The notes: generated from the sequence alone by a model not told the origin. A stretch of DNA of 64,000 nucleotides from Sulfurimonas sediminis (GCF_014905115.1 NZ_CP041235.1:992001-1056000); one strand, 5' to 3'. Numbered from the stretch's first letter, positions 9,237-16,733 are shown. Numbers and translations: made by a program.

Positions 9237-9982
9237 TAACTGAGCTCCAGTGTATTTAATTCAAATGTTTCTATAATATCTTTATCTTGAAGTATCTTGG
9301 CACTCTCTTCGTAAACAAAAACATCATCTCTCTTTTCTTGCGGCACTTCAAAGCTAAATTTTTTGACTATATGCCCTGGGTCAGCTTTGAGCAGGAGTAT
9401 TTCATCGCTCAACCGAATTGCTTCCATCATATCGTGGGTGATAAAAAGTATGGAGATATTTTCCTCTTTGCTTATTTGAATAAGATGCGTTTGCAACTCT
9501 TTTTTCAAACCAATATCTAAAGCCGAAAAAGGTTCATCTAAAAATAGCAGTGATGGCTTGACAACCAAGGCTCTTGCAAAACTTACTCTCTGTTTCATCC
9601 CGCCACTTAAATCTTTTGGAAACTTCTCAAAATCATCCTCTTCAAGTCCAAATTTTAATGCTATTGCTTTGGCTTTTTGCAGGGCTGTTTTCTTTTTTTC
9701 ACCTTTTGCCAAAAGTCCAAGGGCAATGTTGTCTATTACATTCTTCCATGGAAGCAGTCTTCCTTCTTGAAATGCAAAAGAGGAACTTGTAAAGCTATTG
9801 ACAACGCTACCTTCTTGAACATCTAAAAGTCCGGAGCAAAGATGCAGCAGTGTTGTTTTTCCTCCGCCACTTGGACCTACGATAGAGAGAATTTTTCCTT
9901 TTTCAAGAGTAAAATTAATATCTCTTAAAATCTCAGTAAATCCAAAATGGTGTGTTAAATGTTTTACTTCTAACTTCTCCAT
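9236..9982 (-). CDS. ABC transporter ATP-binding protein, SsuB/TauB type
   Basis: A 248-residue ATPase with Walker A GPSGGGKTT (about residues 36-44), Q-loop FQEGRLLPW, signature LSGGMKQRVSFARAL, Walker B LLFLDEPFSAL and the switch His in ILFITHD. The QEGRLLPW segment and overall length are typical of importers for nitrate, sulfonate, taurine or similar small anions. It overlaps the upstream permease by 13 bases and the downstream nnrS by one base. It should energise the permease at 9970-10752 together with the binding protein at 10900-11886. Confidence 0.9.
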   Translation of the reverse strand: MEKLEVKHLTHHFGFTEILRDINFTLEKGKILSIVGPSGGGKTTLLHLCSGLLDVQEGSVVNSFTSSSFAFQEGRLLPWKNVIDNIALGLLAKGEKKKTALQKAKAIALKFGLEEDDFEKFPKDLSGGMKQRVSFARALVVKPSLLFLDEPFSALDIGLKKELQTHLIQISKEENISILFITHDMMEAIRLSDEILLLKADPGHIVKKFSFEVPQEKRDDVFVYEESAKILQDKDIIETFELNTLELS

Positions 9983-10752
9983 AATTCCACCTCTCTTTTA
10001 ATAGGTTCTAAAATAATATACTCGATAAACATCAGCGAACCTATCATTATGGTTACAAGTGCCAATGCCGTTGGTGTATCCAACTGACTTCTTGCCACTG
10101 CCAACGAAGCACCAAGCCCGTCACTTGTTGCAAGTAACTCTGCCATGATGACAATCTTCCATGCCATACCAAGTCCGCTAACCCAAGCAGGGAAGATATA
10201 AGAAAAAATATGAGGAAAATAGACATCTGTAAACTTCATGTGCCATGGAAGATGGAAACTCTCAGCCATCTCTTTTAAAGCACCATCAAGTGTACGAGTT
10301 CCTTGCAGGGCACCTACAAATATAATGGGAAAAGAAGCAACTATAATGGTAAAAATAACTGTTTCATCTCCCATTCCAAACCAAATCATTGCCAAAACTA
10401 TCCAGGCAATTGGCGGCATGCCTACAAGTATGGTTACAACCGGACGACTCATCATAGACGCCGTTGCAAAGAAACCGGCGATGAGACCCAAAGCAGAACC
10501 AAACAACAAAGAGAGTCCAAAGCCAACAGAAGCGCGGTAGAGGGTGATGTCAATCTGTTCCCACACCTCCTTGTCATGCAACATGGCATAAAGAGTCTTA
10601 AATGTTTCAAGCGGAGAAGGAAGCACTAAATTTCCATATACCTGATTTCCGACATCCCACAGGGCTGTAAAAAGCAGAATGGAAGCAACTGCACCCCATC
10701 CGCTCCATAGGTAAGCCGGAAAATCTTTTAAAATTTTGAGAAAGAATTTCAA
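9970..10752 (-). CDS. ABC transporter permease, SsuC/TauC type
   Basis: An inner-membrane permease of 260 residues with the EAA-like coupling motif around LDGALKEMAESFHLPWHMKF and the ending MIGSLMFIEYIILEPI typical of the BPD_transp_1 family. The frame is open upstream to 10833, but I choose the TTG at 10752-10750 because AAAGGAG lies 6 bases before it and the 27 residues upstream are an implausible A+T-rich stretch. It forms an importer with the ATPase that follows. The substrate-binding protein is encoded divergently at 10900. Confidence 0.87.
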   Translation of the reverse strand: MKFFLKILKDFPAYLWSGWGAVASILLFTALWDVGNQVYGNLVLPSPLETFKTLYAMLHDKEVWEQIDITLYRASVGFGLSLLFGSALGLIAGFFATASMMSRPVVTILVGMPPIAWIVLAMIWFGMGDETVIFTIIVASFPIIFVGALQGTRTLDGALKEMAESFHLPWHMKFTDVYFPHIFSYIFPAWVSGLGMAWKIVIMAELLATSDGLGASLAVARSQLDTPTALALVTIMIGSLMFIEYIILEPIKREVELWRS

Positions 10753-10899
10753 ACAATACTCCTTTAAATGATAATTAATATTAAAGTGTATAATAATTAA
10801 GCTTAAAATAACTATAATGAAAGTAATTATCAAATTCAGTTATGATTAAAGTTTTTTCTGATAAAATCTATAAATCAGTGTAAGTAAGGAGACTTTATT

Positions 10900-11886
10900 A
10901 TGATTAAAAAAATATTACTGACAATTTCTTTCGTACTTTTTCTACAGGCAAACGAGATAAAAAAAGTAGATACTTTGGTTTTAAGCGGTCCAATGGCATC
11001 TGTGAGTCACCCGCTTTTAAGAATGATTGAAACAGGTGCATTAAATGATGTAGCTGAAAATGTCAAATTTATTATGTGGAAATCACCTGATGAATTGCGT
11101 GCTCTCACACTTCGCGGCAGTGCTGACTTTATAGCAATCCCGACTAATGTGGCTGCCAATCTGTATAACAAAGGTGTAAATATCAAACTGCTTAATGTTT
11201 CCGTGTGGGGAATTTTGGGAATGATTACGCGTGATAAAACCAAAAAAACTCTTCGTGATTTTAAAGGATGCGAGATAGCTATGCCGTTTCGTGCCGATAT
11301 GCCTGACATTGTCTTTGAAGAGATTGTAAAAAGAGAGGGACTTGATCCGAAAAAAGACTTTACACTGCGCTATGTAAACTCACCGATAGATGCTATGCAG
11401 ATGCTTATAATGCGCAGAGTCGATCATGCGCTCTTGGCTGAACCTGCCATCTCTATGGCACTGAGAAAAACAAACTCTTTTCCATTGAAACTTATAGCGC
11501 CTGACCTTTACAGAAGTGCAGATTTGCAAAAAGAGTGGGGAAAAGTTTTTCATATTGAAGCCAAAATTCCACAGGCCGGCATGGCGGTTATTGGCAAAAA
11601 AGATCCATATCTCATAAAACGTTTCAATGAGGAGTATGCAAAAGCGCTTCAGTGGTACAAAACACATCCCAAAGAAGCCGGAGAGTTGGTTCATAAATAT
11701 ATTCCAATGCTGATGCCTGAAGCTGTAGCAGACAGTCTGGATTATGTTCAATTGAATGATGTTAATGCAAAAGATGCACAAAAAGATTTGGAATTTTTCT
11801 TTGAAATTCTAAAAAATAATAATCCTAAGACTATTGGTGGTAAATTACCACAGAATGGTTTTTATTTTAGTCCGAAGAGTGAGTAG
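10900..11886 (+). CDS. ABC transporter substrate-binding protein, SsuA/NMT1-like
   Basis: A 328-residue periplasmic protein with a signal peptide (LLTISFVLFLQANE) and a type II binding-protein fold. Characteristic segments include ELRALTLRGSADFIAIPTNVAANLYNKG, KGCEIAMPFRADMPDIVFEEIVKREGLDP and RVDHALLAEPAISMAL, as in NMT1/SsuA-type proteins. It is divergent from the permease-ATPase-nnrS operon, and the 147-base gap should hold both promoters. A clear Shine-Dalgarno (AAGGAG) lies 7 bases before the ATG. The ligand cannot be read; linkage to nnrS argues for a nitrogen-oxide-related or metal/cofactor ligand rather than sulfonates. Confidence 0.85.
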   Translation: MIKKILLTISFVLFLQANEIKKVDTLVLSGPMASVSHPLLRMIETGALNDVAENVKFIMWKSPDELRALTLRGSADFIAIPTNVAANLYNKGVNIKLLNVSVWGILGMITRDKTKKTLRDFKGCEIAMPFRADMPDIVFEEIVKREGLDPKKDFTLRYVNSPIDAMQMLIMRRVDHALLAEPAISMALRKTNSFPLKLIAPDLYRSADLQKEWGKVFHIEAKIPQAGMAVIGKKDPYLIKRFNEEYAKALQWYKTHPKEAGELVHKYIPMLMPEAVADSLDYVQLNDVNAKDAQKDLEFFFEILKNNNPKTIGGKLPQNGFYFSPKSE

Positions 11887-12151
11887 ATAAATCTAATTTT
11901 TTTGTTTTTGCAAACCCTGCACCTTTTTTTGTTTTTGCTTTAAGTTCAAGGGCTGTGATAATTTCTTTGTAGTCTATATGGTTCTGGTGCATGGTTGCAA
12001 AGCATTGCGCTACTACTGCTATTGCATTAGGAACTTCACCTTTTTTTTTGTATGCCTGTATATTTTTTTCACTGACTTTTATAAGCTTTGAAAATTTTGG
12101 AAGGCTAATCTCCGCATCTAAAAGTAGTTTTTTAAATTCTATAAATGTCAT
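11867..12151 (-). CDS. small protein with helix-turn-helix-like N-terminus
   Basis: A 94-residue protein. Residues about 13-40 (LPKFSKLIKVSEKNIQAYKKKGEVPNA) have the spacing of an XRE/Cro-type DNA-binding helix-turn-helix, and the C-terminus is Lys-rich. Its 3' end overlaps the convergent binding-protein gene by 20 bases, which is unusual but common in this compact genome. It is a candidate local regulator; no target can be named. It shares an upstream region with the divergent Lys-rich gene at 12272. Confidence 0.65.
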   Translation of the reverse strand: MTFIEFKKLLLDAEISLPKFSKLIKVSEKNIQAYKKKGEVPNAIAVVAQCFATMHQNHIDYKEIITALELKAKTKKGAGFAKTKKLDLSTHSSD

Positions 12152-12190
12152 GTAAAAGTATAGTCTTTTATAGCTTAACTCTATATTTTA

Positions 12191-12219
12191 TTGACATGTA
12201 GTCTGAAATCATATATAAT
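12191..12219 (+). promoter_or_regulatory. consensus sigma70 promoter
   Basis: TTGACA at 12191-12196 and TATAAT at 12214-12219 are separated by exactly 17 bases, a full match to the housekeeping consensus. In Campylobacterota a conserved -35 element is rare, so this should be a strong promoter. Transcription would start near 12226, giving a leader of about 45 bases before the Lys-rich gene at 12272. Confidence 0.85.
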
Positions 12220-12271
12220 AGCTATAATTTATTACTAATGGTAATGAAAAAACTGCATAAAGGGTCGAACA

Positions 12272-12508
12272 ATGGCAAAAGATACAAAAAAAGAGTTAGA
12301 GAAAAAGTTGGCAAAAACTGCTGCAAAAAAAGCTGAAAAGAAAAAGGCAAAGAAAAAAGCCGAAAAAAAGAAAGCTGAGAAAAAAGATACAAAGAAAAAA
12401 GCAAAAAAAGTCATGAAAAAAAAGGTTTTAAAAACCAAAGCAAAAAAAGCTGATAAAAAGAAAGCCAAATCCAAAGCAAAGAAAAAAGCTCAAAAAAAGA
12501 AAAAATAG
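12272..12508 (+). CDS. Lys/Ala-rich histone H1-like basic protein
   Basis: A 78-residue protein made almost only of Lys, Ala, Glu and Asp in repeats of the form KKAEKKKAKKKAEKK, with a net strongly positive charge. Such proteins resemble bacterial histone H1-like, nucleoid- or polyanion-binding proteins; a function in DNA or RNA binding is an inference from charge alone. A consensus sigma70 promoter, AAAGGG about 9 bases before the ATG, and a 13-bp hairpin just after the stop argue for a real, highly expressed gene. The reverse frames read as Phe/Leu-rich shadows of the A-rich sequence. Confidence 0.75.
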   Translation: MAKDTKKELEKKLAKTAAKKAEKKKAKKKAEKKKAEKKDTKKKAKKVMKKKVLKTKAKKADKKKAKSKAKKKAQKKKK

Positions 12509-12524
12509 TTTTTCTCTCTAACGA

Positions 12525-12556
12525 ATGTAATAGCACTCAAACAAGTGCTATTACAT
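12525..12556. terminator. 13-bp perfect hairpin, probable bidirectional terminator
   Basis: ATGTAATAGCACT (12525-12537) pairs perfectly with 12544-12556 around a 6-base loop, 16 bases after the Lys-rich gene and 18 bases from the end of the convergent gene at 12574. There is no good U-run, so intrinsic termination may be weak or the hairpin may protect the mRNA 3' end. Confidence 0.55.
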
Positions 12557-12573
12557 AAAAAGCCGGGAGAAAC

Positions 12574-12897
12574 TTAAGCATATACAGAAAAAGTTGAATT
12601 TGCTGTATTTGTTGTTTGCTTTTGTGTTGTTTCCTGATTTAAAATATCCATCAAGCTTTGTGTGTATTGTTGTGAGTCCATAGTAGAAGCATCTACCTGT
12701 TTCATCTGTGCTATCAGATTAGCTCTTTGTGTCTGATCCATAGAACTCATTTTTTCTTTGAGAGCAGTTCTGTCCTCTTGAGATAATGATTGCATAATAT
12801 CTTTCATGCCACCATTACCCTGACCACCACCTGTGCCGTCCATTTTTCTCATTTGCATCTGCATCTGTTGCATTGCGCCATTTGAGTTGACTTGCAT
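12574..12897 (-). CDS. hypothetical protein, Gln/Met-rich
   Basis: A 107-residue protein without a signal peptide or membrane helix. The N-terminus is rich in Gln, Met and Gly (MQQMQMQMRKMDGTGGGQGNGG), followed by a helical region (QSLSQEDRTALKEKMSSMD). I recognise no family. A tandem TTAACA-type box lies 80 bases upstream at 12977-12993, with a possible -10 (TAAAGT) 9 bases after it, so it may belong to the regulon described in the findings. Confidence 0.65.
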   Translation of the reverse strand: MQVNSNGAMQQMQMQMRKMDGTGGGQGNGGMKDIMQSLSQEDRTALKEKMSSMDQTQRANLIAQMKQVDASTMDSQQYTQSLMDILNQETTQKQTTNTANSTFSVYA

Positions 12898-12976
12898 AGT
12901 GTATCCTTTATTTTAGAGTTAGACAGTAAGCAAAAATCATTCCTTACTGTCCACAGTGATAACTTTATCATATGTT

Positions 12977-12993
12977 TGTTAGCGTAATGTTAA
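12977..12993 (-). promoter_or_regulatory. tandem TTAACA box (site 1)
   Basis: Read on the minus strand this is TTAACATTACGCTAACA, two TAACA half-sites 11 bases apart. Nine bases downstream lies TAAAGT, a weak -10, and the gene at 12897 begins 80 bases downstream. The spacing is the same as at the other copies of the box. Confidence 0.5.
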
Positions 12994-13001
12994 GGGGGAA
13001 A

Positions 13002-13442
13002 TTACTCCTCATCTTTATCTTTTTCACTGCCAAAAGTATTTTTAAGTCCTGCAATAAGTGCTTGTTTTTCTTCTTTTGTAAGTCTTGCCTCTGGATGTGC
13101 TATTAAGTAAGACGCCAAAGGCATCTCTCCCTCTTCAACCTCTTCGGCCGCTTCATCACCTTTGTTTTTTTTCTGTACACCCCACATAGAGACATTGAAA
13201 TGTTCACGCCCCTCTGCTACATGATAGTAGATACTCCAAGAAATTGGTGCTATATTGCTGTACCAAGGCCATTTTGTTTCATTGGAGTGGCAATCTGCAC
13301 AGGCTCTGTCAAAAAGTGCTTTTGTTTTTGGGCTGTCCCACTTGACTTGTGCAATGACAGGTGGGTTTGTATGGTCTCGACCGTATGGTATGAGTTGAAT
13401 TATAATAAATAATCCAACCGCTATAAGTAAAATCTTTTTCAT
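13002..13442 (-). CDS. haem-binding domain protein (Haem_bd family)
   Basis: A 146-residue protein with one N-terminal membrane anchor ([17 protein letters not shown]) and a periplasmic domain. It has a single haem c motif CADCH (48-52) followed by [17 protein letters not shown], and the late segment [26 protein letters not shown], which is the standard Haem_bd pattern; the Met in EMP is a likely distal ligand. The C-terminus is acidic. It lies at the end of a minus-strand series with a Spy-like protein, an FmdE-like protein and a cytochrome c, which suggests a periplasmic redox or metal function. Confidence 0.85.
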   Translation of the reverse strand: MKKILLIAVGLFIIIQLIPYGRDHTNPPVIAQVKWDSPKTKALFDRACADCHSNETKWPWYSNIAPISWSIYYHVAEGREHFNVSMWGVQKKNKGDEAAEEVEEGEMPLASYLIAHPEARLTKEEKQALIAGLKNTFGSEKDKDEE

Positions 13443-13453
13443 CTAAGAAACCT

Positions 13454-13903
13454 CTATTTGTGCAAAAGAGTTCTCAACTGCTCTTTTGATAAAATCTTTT
13501 TTGTATCGTAAATACATTGAAGATGTGTCATTGTTGCCTGTGCTTTATAAGAAGCTACTTTATCTACAAGACTTTTTAGCTCTTGTGGTGCAACTCCCTG
13601 TTGTGAGAGCTTGGCAATCTTTTGTTCTAGTGGCATAATCTTTTTCTTCAGACCCATTACACTGCTTAGCGTCTGTTTGCGCACCTGTAAAAGCTCTTTT
13701 TTTTGTTTTGGAGTTAATGCAAGCTCTTTTGAATCCCACATTTTTTTTACAAGCATTGTTAAATGCGGCAAATTAGGGTTTTGAATCAAAAAAGGTTTTG
13801 AACCCTTTTTCATAGGAGCAGCTTCAAGTTGAGAAGCGGGCGTAAAGCTGACAAGCAAGCCCAGAAGGGCTGCACTGAGGAGATATTTTGATTTTTTGAG
13901 CAT
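13454..13903 (-). CDS. Spy/CpxP-like periplasmic protein
   Basis: A 149-residue protein with a signal peptide (YLLSAALLGLLVSFTPASQLEA). The mature part is helical, with two LTPKQKKELLQVRKQT and LSKEQLRTLL segments that recall the LTxxQ repeats of the Spy/CpxP and zinc-resistance chaperone families. Members act as periplasmic chaperones or metal-stress proteins. Its ATG directly abuts the stop of the FmdE-like gene, so the two should be co-translated. The family call rests on these short motifs only. Confidence 0.65.
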   Translation of the reverse strand: MLKKSKYLLSAALLGLLVSFTPASQLEAAPMKKGSKPFLIQNPNLPHLTMLVKKMWDSKELALTPKQKKELLQVRKQTLSSVMGLKKKIMPLEQKIAKLSQQGVAPQELKSLVDKVASYKAQATMTHLQCIYDTKKILSKEQLRTLLHK

Positions 13904-14497
13904 TTAAGATCCTTTTTTAACACTAATGACTGCATCTTTGTTTTCAAAAACAGTTTTTACCATCTCTTGAAAACGATGAGGAAAACTTTTTATATCTTCC
14001 TCTTTTGCATCAGGCATTATAGCACTTTTGAGTATTGCCATAGGATTGACAACTTTTTGAGGCGTATAGCTTACATACACTTTTTCATTTGTGTCGAGTC
14101 TTGTAAAACAGACATCCGCGTCCATTGCTACACCATAAAAAAGTGTGCCTCTTCGATTGTATTTTCCTGTTGGAATGCCACCAAAACCATAGTCAGTGGT
14201 TGCACCTGTAATGTTTGAGAGTACGCATCCAACAGCACCGGTATTTTCAACAGTCGGTTCTTTTGCAAGTTCTACTTTTATGTAGCCTCTTTGTGGCAAC
14301 TCAGCGCCATAGAGTGCTTTTAATCCCTCTAATGCCATAAGATAAGCTCCCGCAACAGTTGCACAACTGTGTCCCGCACTCTTTACAATGTCAGCGTAGG
14401 AAAAATCAAGTATGCCATCATTGACACCTAAAAACTGGCTCAAGTCATCATATAAAACTATTTTTTCAATAGTATCAAAAAATTGAGGGTACTGCAT
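13904..14497 (-). CDS. FmdE-domain protein
   Basis: A 197-residue protein with the FmdE-like opening SAGHSCATVAGAYLMALEGLKALYG (about residues 40-65), where His and Cys probably bind metal, and a Gly-rich segment GCVLSNITGATTDYGFGG. FmdE domains are named for formylmethanofuran dehydrogenase subunit E but occur widely in bacteria without methanofuran, mostly with unknown roles. There is no signal peptide, so it should be cytoplasmic, although its operon partners are exported. The start overlaps the stop of the cytochrome gene (TAATG). Confidence 0.7.
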   Translation of the reverse strand: MQYPQFFDTIEKIVLYDDLSQFLGVNDGILDFSYADIVKSAGHSCATVAGAYLMALEGLKALYGAELPQRGYIKVELAKEPTVENTGAVGCVLSNITGATTDYGFGGIPTGKYNRRGTLFYGVAMDADVCFTRLDTNEKVYVSYTPQKVVNPMAILKSAIMPDAKEEDIKSFPHRFQEMVKTVFENKDAVISVKKGS

Positions 14498-14892
14498 TAC
14501 ATACCACCTCCCATTCCCATTCCCATGCCTTGTCCACGACCCATGCCGCCACCTTTACCCATTCCTCTAGCTTTAGAAGATTGTGACAAGATGTAATCAG
14601 CTACAGTGCTTAACTGCTCTTGTGTCAGATTTGCAAAGGCAGGCATAGCAGAGTCAGAAAATCTTGGGTATTTCCCTTGTGAGCCGTTTTTGATACTTGC
14701 CATAATCACCTCTTTTGCATTTGCACCTTCAAAGCGTTTGTTTCGCCTTCCGATTCCTGCAAATGCCGGAGCAGCTTTTTTACTTGCAACTGCATGACAC
14801 GCCAGGCAACCATTGTCTTGAATAATCTCTTGTGCACTCTGTGCAAAGAGACTCCCGGTGAGTAGTAGTGTAGATATAAGTAATTTTTTCAT
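14497..14892 (-). CDS. cytochrome c with Met/Gly-rich C-terminal tail
   Basis: A 131-residue exported protein. After the signal peptide (LLISTLLLTGSLFAQSA) comes a class I cytochrome c domain with CLACH (29-33) and distal Met83 (SAMPAF). The last 24 residues (about 108-131) are an unusual GMG-type repeat with eight Met residues, a composition known from copper-handling proteins; copper binding is inferred. It heads the cyt c-FmdE-Spy-Haem_bd gene series, with AAGGAG before the ATG and a tandem TTAACA box plus -10 upstream. Confidence 0.87.
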   Translation of the reverse strand: MKKLLISTLLLTGSLFAQSAQEIIQDNGCLACHAVASKKAAPAFAGIGRRNKRFEGANAKEVIMASIKNGSQGKYPRFSDSAMPAFANLTQEQLSTVADYILSQSSKARGMGKGGGMGRGQGMGMGMGGGM

Positions 14893-14909
14893 AATATGAA
14901 CTCCTTGTG

Positions 14910-14938
14910 TAAAATTCTACTGTTAGTATAGAATTTTA
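14910..14938. promoter_or_regulatory. 10-bp inverted repeat overlapping the cytochrome promoter
   Basis: TAAAATTCTA (14910-14919) and TAGAATTTTA (14929-14938) are perfect inverted repeats with a 9-base spacer. On the minus strand they cover the predicted -10 element TATACT (14930-14925) and the likely transcription start, so this may be a repressor operator. It could instead act as a terminator for the TauE gene upstream. Confidence 0.4.
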
Positions 14939-14939
14939 G

Positions 14940-14956
14940 TGTTAAGGGAATGTTAA
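14940..14956 (-). promoter_or_regulatory. tandem TTAACA box (site 2) with -10 for the cytochrome operon
   Basis: The minus strand reads TTAACATTCCCTTAACA, a direct repeat of TTAACA with an 11-base period. Exactly 9 bases downstream is TATACT (14930-14925), and the cytochrome ATG lies 48 bases from the box. The box overlaps the stop codon of the TauE gene. Confidence 0.6.
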
Positions 14957-15682
14957 GTGCCAAAGCATTTTAAAGGCAAGCAGATACAAAAGTGCTGCCA
15001 TAATTTTTTTAATGTGAGACTGCTCGAGTTTAAAGTGCATAAGATAGTTTCCAATGTAGCCACCGATGATGGCACACAATGCAATAACAGCCAAAAGCAC
15101 CCAGCCTAAAGGAACATATGAAGCATAGGTGAAAAAGGAGCCAAGGGCTGAAAAGGGCACGACAAAACTCACAGCGACGGCTACTTTTTTAGGCGCAAAT
15201 CCAAGCAGAGCCAAAAGTGGAATGAGGATATTACCTCCGCCTACACCTAAAAGTCCGGCAATAAAACCAACCACAGCACCGACAAGTAAAAGTGTGAGTT
15301 TTGACTGGGCAGAAAAAAGTGCTTTTTTCTTGCCAAACATCATCATCGTAGCAGAGTAAAAAAGTAAGAGCATAAAGGCAAATTTGACAATGTTTTCGTT
15401 GATAAAATTACTGGAGTACGCTCCAAGAGGTGCAAACAGGAGCATCGTCACAGCGATAGGTAAGACAAAGGCATACTCAACAGCTTTGTGTTTGATGTTC
15501 ATAATGCTTGATGTGACAGTGGTAGATGCTCCTGCAAAAAGTCCAACCGCTTTAGCCACAGTAAAATCAAGCCCTAAAAAATGTAAAACCGGAATGAGTG
15601 CTATACCCGAACCCGCTCCTCCCATAGAAAAAACAGTAGAAAGAATCAGGGTAATAGCCCCATAAAGAATATAGTCATGCAT
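14942..15682 (-). CDS. TauE/SafE family sulfite/organosulfonate exporter-like permease
   Basis: A 246-residue membrane protein with about seven to eight helices. It has the two family repeats, GAGSGIALIPVLHFLGLDFTVAKAVGLFAG near the N-terminus and GVGGGNILIPLLALLGFAPKKVAVAVS in the middle. TauE/SafE proteins move sulfite, sulfoacetate or related anions, or serve other substrates; in a sulfur oxidiser sulfite is plausible but not shown. The start overlaps the flavin reductase stop (TAATG), so the genes are coupled. Confidence 0.88.
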   Translation of the reverse strand: MHDYILYGAITLILSTVFSMGGAGSGIALIPVLHFLGLDFTVAKAVGLFAGASTTVTSSIMNIKHKAVEYAFVLPIAVTMLLFAPLGAYSSNFINENIVKFAFMLLLFYSATMMMFGKKKALFSAQSKLTLLLVGAVVGFIAGLLGVGGGNILIPLLALLGFAPKKVAVAVSFVVPFSALGSFFTYASYVPLGWVLLAVIALCAIIGGYIGNYLMHFKLEQSHIKKIMAALLYLLAFKMLWHLTFP

Positions 15683-16278
15683 TATGGTATTTTTGGAGGG
15701 TTGACTCTTTTGCCGAGCAGGGCGTAGCTTTTTCCGACACGGGCGAGTGGTTCATAATCAAGTGTGAGTTTTTCTTTGTCTGTGATGATTGTATCATCAA
15801 TATACTGGGACTTTATCTCTACGACAAGCGGGATAGTTTTTGATCCTTTGAGATCTATCTCCTGGTAGAGTTCACAAAAAAAGGCACTCGGTACGCCAGT
15901 CACGATTGGTGGGAAATCTTTGATGATGCTTTTTGTCTCAATGCCAAAAATTTCGGCTTCGCTTTGCCTTGCGTCAAGCTCTTTAGAGCTAAAATGCATT
16001 TGTTCTAAATGTGCCTCATCAACCATACAGACAGTACACTTTTTTGTCTCACGCAGATTCTTGAGTGTATCTTTTTGGCTGCCGTCACTTTTATGTCCAA
16101 TGCTTACTATCATTGTAGGAGGTTCAGAGCTGAGCCCCATGAAATAGCTAAAAGGAGCAATGTTAAGAGTGCCTTTTGCATCTTGCGTGCAAATCCAGGC
16201 AATGGGTCTGGGGATGATGGTCTGCGCCATAAGCTGGTAACGCTGCGTAAGTGCCTTGTCTGCATAATCCACCACCAT
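15682..16278 (-). CDS. flavin reductase-like (FMN-binding split barrel) protein
   Basis: A 198-residue cytoplasmic protein. The segment MAQTIIPRPIAWICTQDAKGTLNIAPFSYFMGLSSEPP is the classic N-terminal pattern of the flavin reductase-like split-barrel domain, which binds FMN. The middle segment KDTLKNLRETKKCTVCMV and the C-terminal ending YALLGKRVNPPKIP complete the family. The physiological partner is unknown. It lies between the NifU-like gene (one base upstream) and TauE (overlap), so it belongs to that operon. Confidence 0.87.
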   Translation of the reverse strand: MVVDYADKALTQRYQLMAQTIIPRPIAWICTQDAKGTLNIAPFSYFMGLSSEPPTMIVSIGHKSDGSQKDTLKNLRETKKCTVCMVDEAHLEQMHFSSKELDARQSEAEIFGIETKSIIKDFPPIVTGVPSAFFCELYQEIDLKGSKTIPLVVEIKSQYIDDTIITDKEKLTLDYEPLARVGKSYALLGKRVNPPKIP

Positions 16279-16279
16279 C

Positions 16280-16633
16280 TTAGAGTCCTACCATATGTTT
16301 TACATTATCCAAAAAGCCGTGTTTTTCAACTGTTGGCTCTTCTTTCTTTGGACCGGTGTAGGCATCTTTTGGCATTTCGTTTTCAGGGGTTCCGTCGACA
16401 TTGACAACCTGCAGTTCGGGATGAATCAGTTCACGCAACTTTTTTTGTACGACCATTTTTGTTGTCATCAGACTCATAGAACAGCCTCCGCAGGCACCTG
16501 TCAGTTTGATGTAGACAACACCGTCTTTTACACCGAGAAGTTCTATACCTCCACCGTGTGAGTTCACATATTCACTGACTTTTGGCAGGTAGTTTTGTAC
16601 TGCATTATAAATATCTTCATCTAAAAACTGCAT
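16280..16633 (-). CDS. NifU-like (C-terminal domain) Fe-S scaffold protein
   Basis: A 117-residue protein whose first 80 residues are a NifU C-terminal (Nfu) domain with the cluster-binding motif CGGCSMS (Cys48, Cys51). Such proteins carry Fe-S clusters to target proteins. The last 35 residues (EMPKDAYTGPKKEEPTVEKHG) are an added, charged tail. It is the first gene of the minus-strand operon NifU-flavin reductase-TauE. Confidence 0.9.
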   Translation of the reverse strand: MQFLDEDIYNAVQNYLPKVSEYVNSHGGGIELLGVKDGVVYIKLTGACGGCSMSLMTTKMVVQKKLRELIHPELQVVNVDGTPENEMPKDAYTGPKKEEPTVEKHGFLDNVKHMVGL

Positions 16634-16658
16634 AATAAAACCTTTTTGAGTATTTTTA

Positions 16659-16680
16659 TAATTATAGTTACTTATAATTA
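16659..16680. promoter_or_regulatory. A+T-rich inverted repeat upstream of the NifU-like gene
   Basis: TAATTATA (16659-16666) and TATAATTA (16673-16680) are perfect inverted arms around six bases, 26 bases upstream of the ATG at 16633. The shape recalls A+T-rich Fur-type operators, and an iron-dependent control of an Fe-S scaffold would make sense, but the base composition makes this weak evidence. Confidence 0.3.
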
Positions 16681-16733
16681 AGATTATCTTAGTTTATATG
16701 ATTATATTTCTGTAAATAATCTCAAATTCAGCA

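Noticed and set aside
10753-10833. Longer N-terminus for the ABC permease
   Set aside because: The extra 27 residues come from A+T-rich promoter-like sequence, and a strong Shine-Dalgarno precedes the TTG at 10752.
10753-10899. FNR/NNR-type box (TTGAT-N4-ATCAA) between the divergent importer genes
   Set aside because: Only half-sites such as ATCAA are present; no full palindrome was found.
12222-12474. Phe/Leu-rich open frames on the minus strand opposite the Lys-rich gene
   Set aside because: They are the mirror of AAA/AAG codons (TTT/CTT); only the plus strand has a promoter, ribosome binding site and sensible composition.
12272-12508. Lys-rich frame as a low-complexity artefact
   Set aside because: The full-consensus promoter, ribosome binding site and downstream hairpin make a genuine gene more likely.
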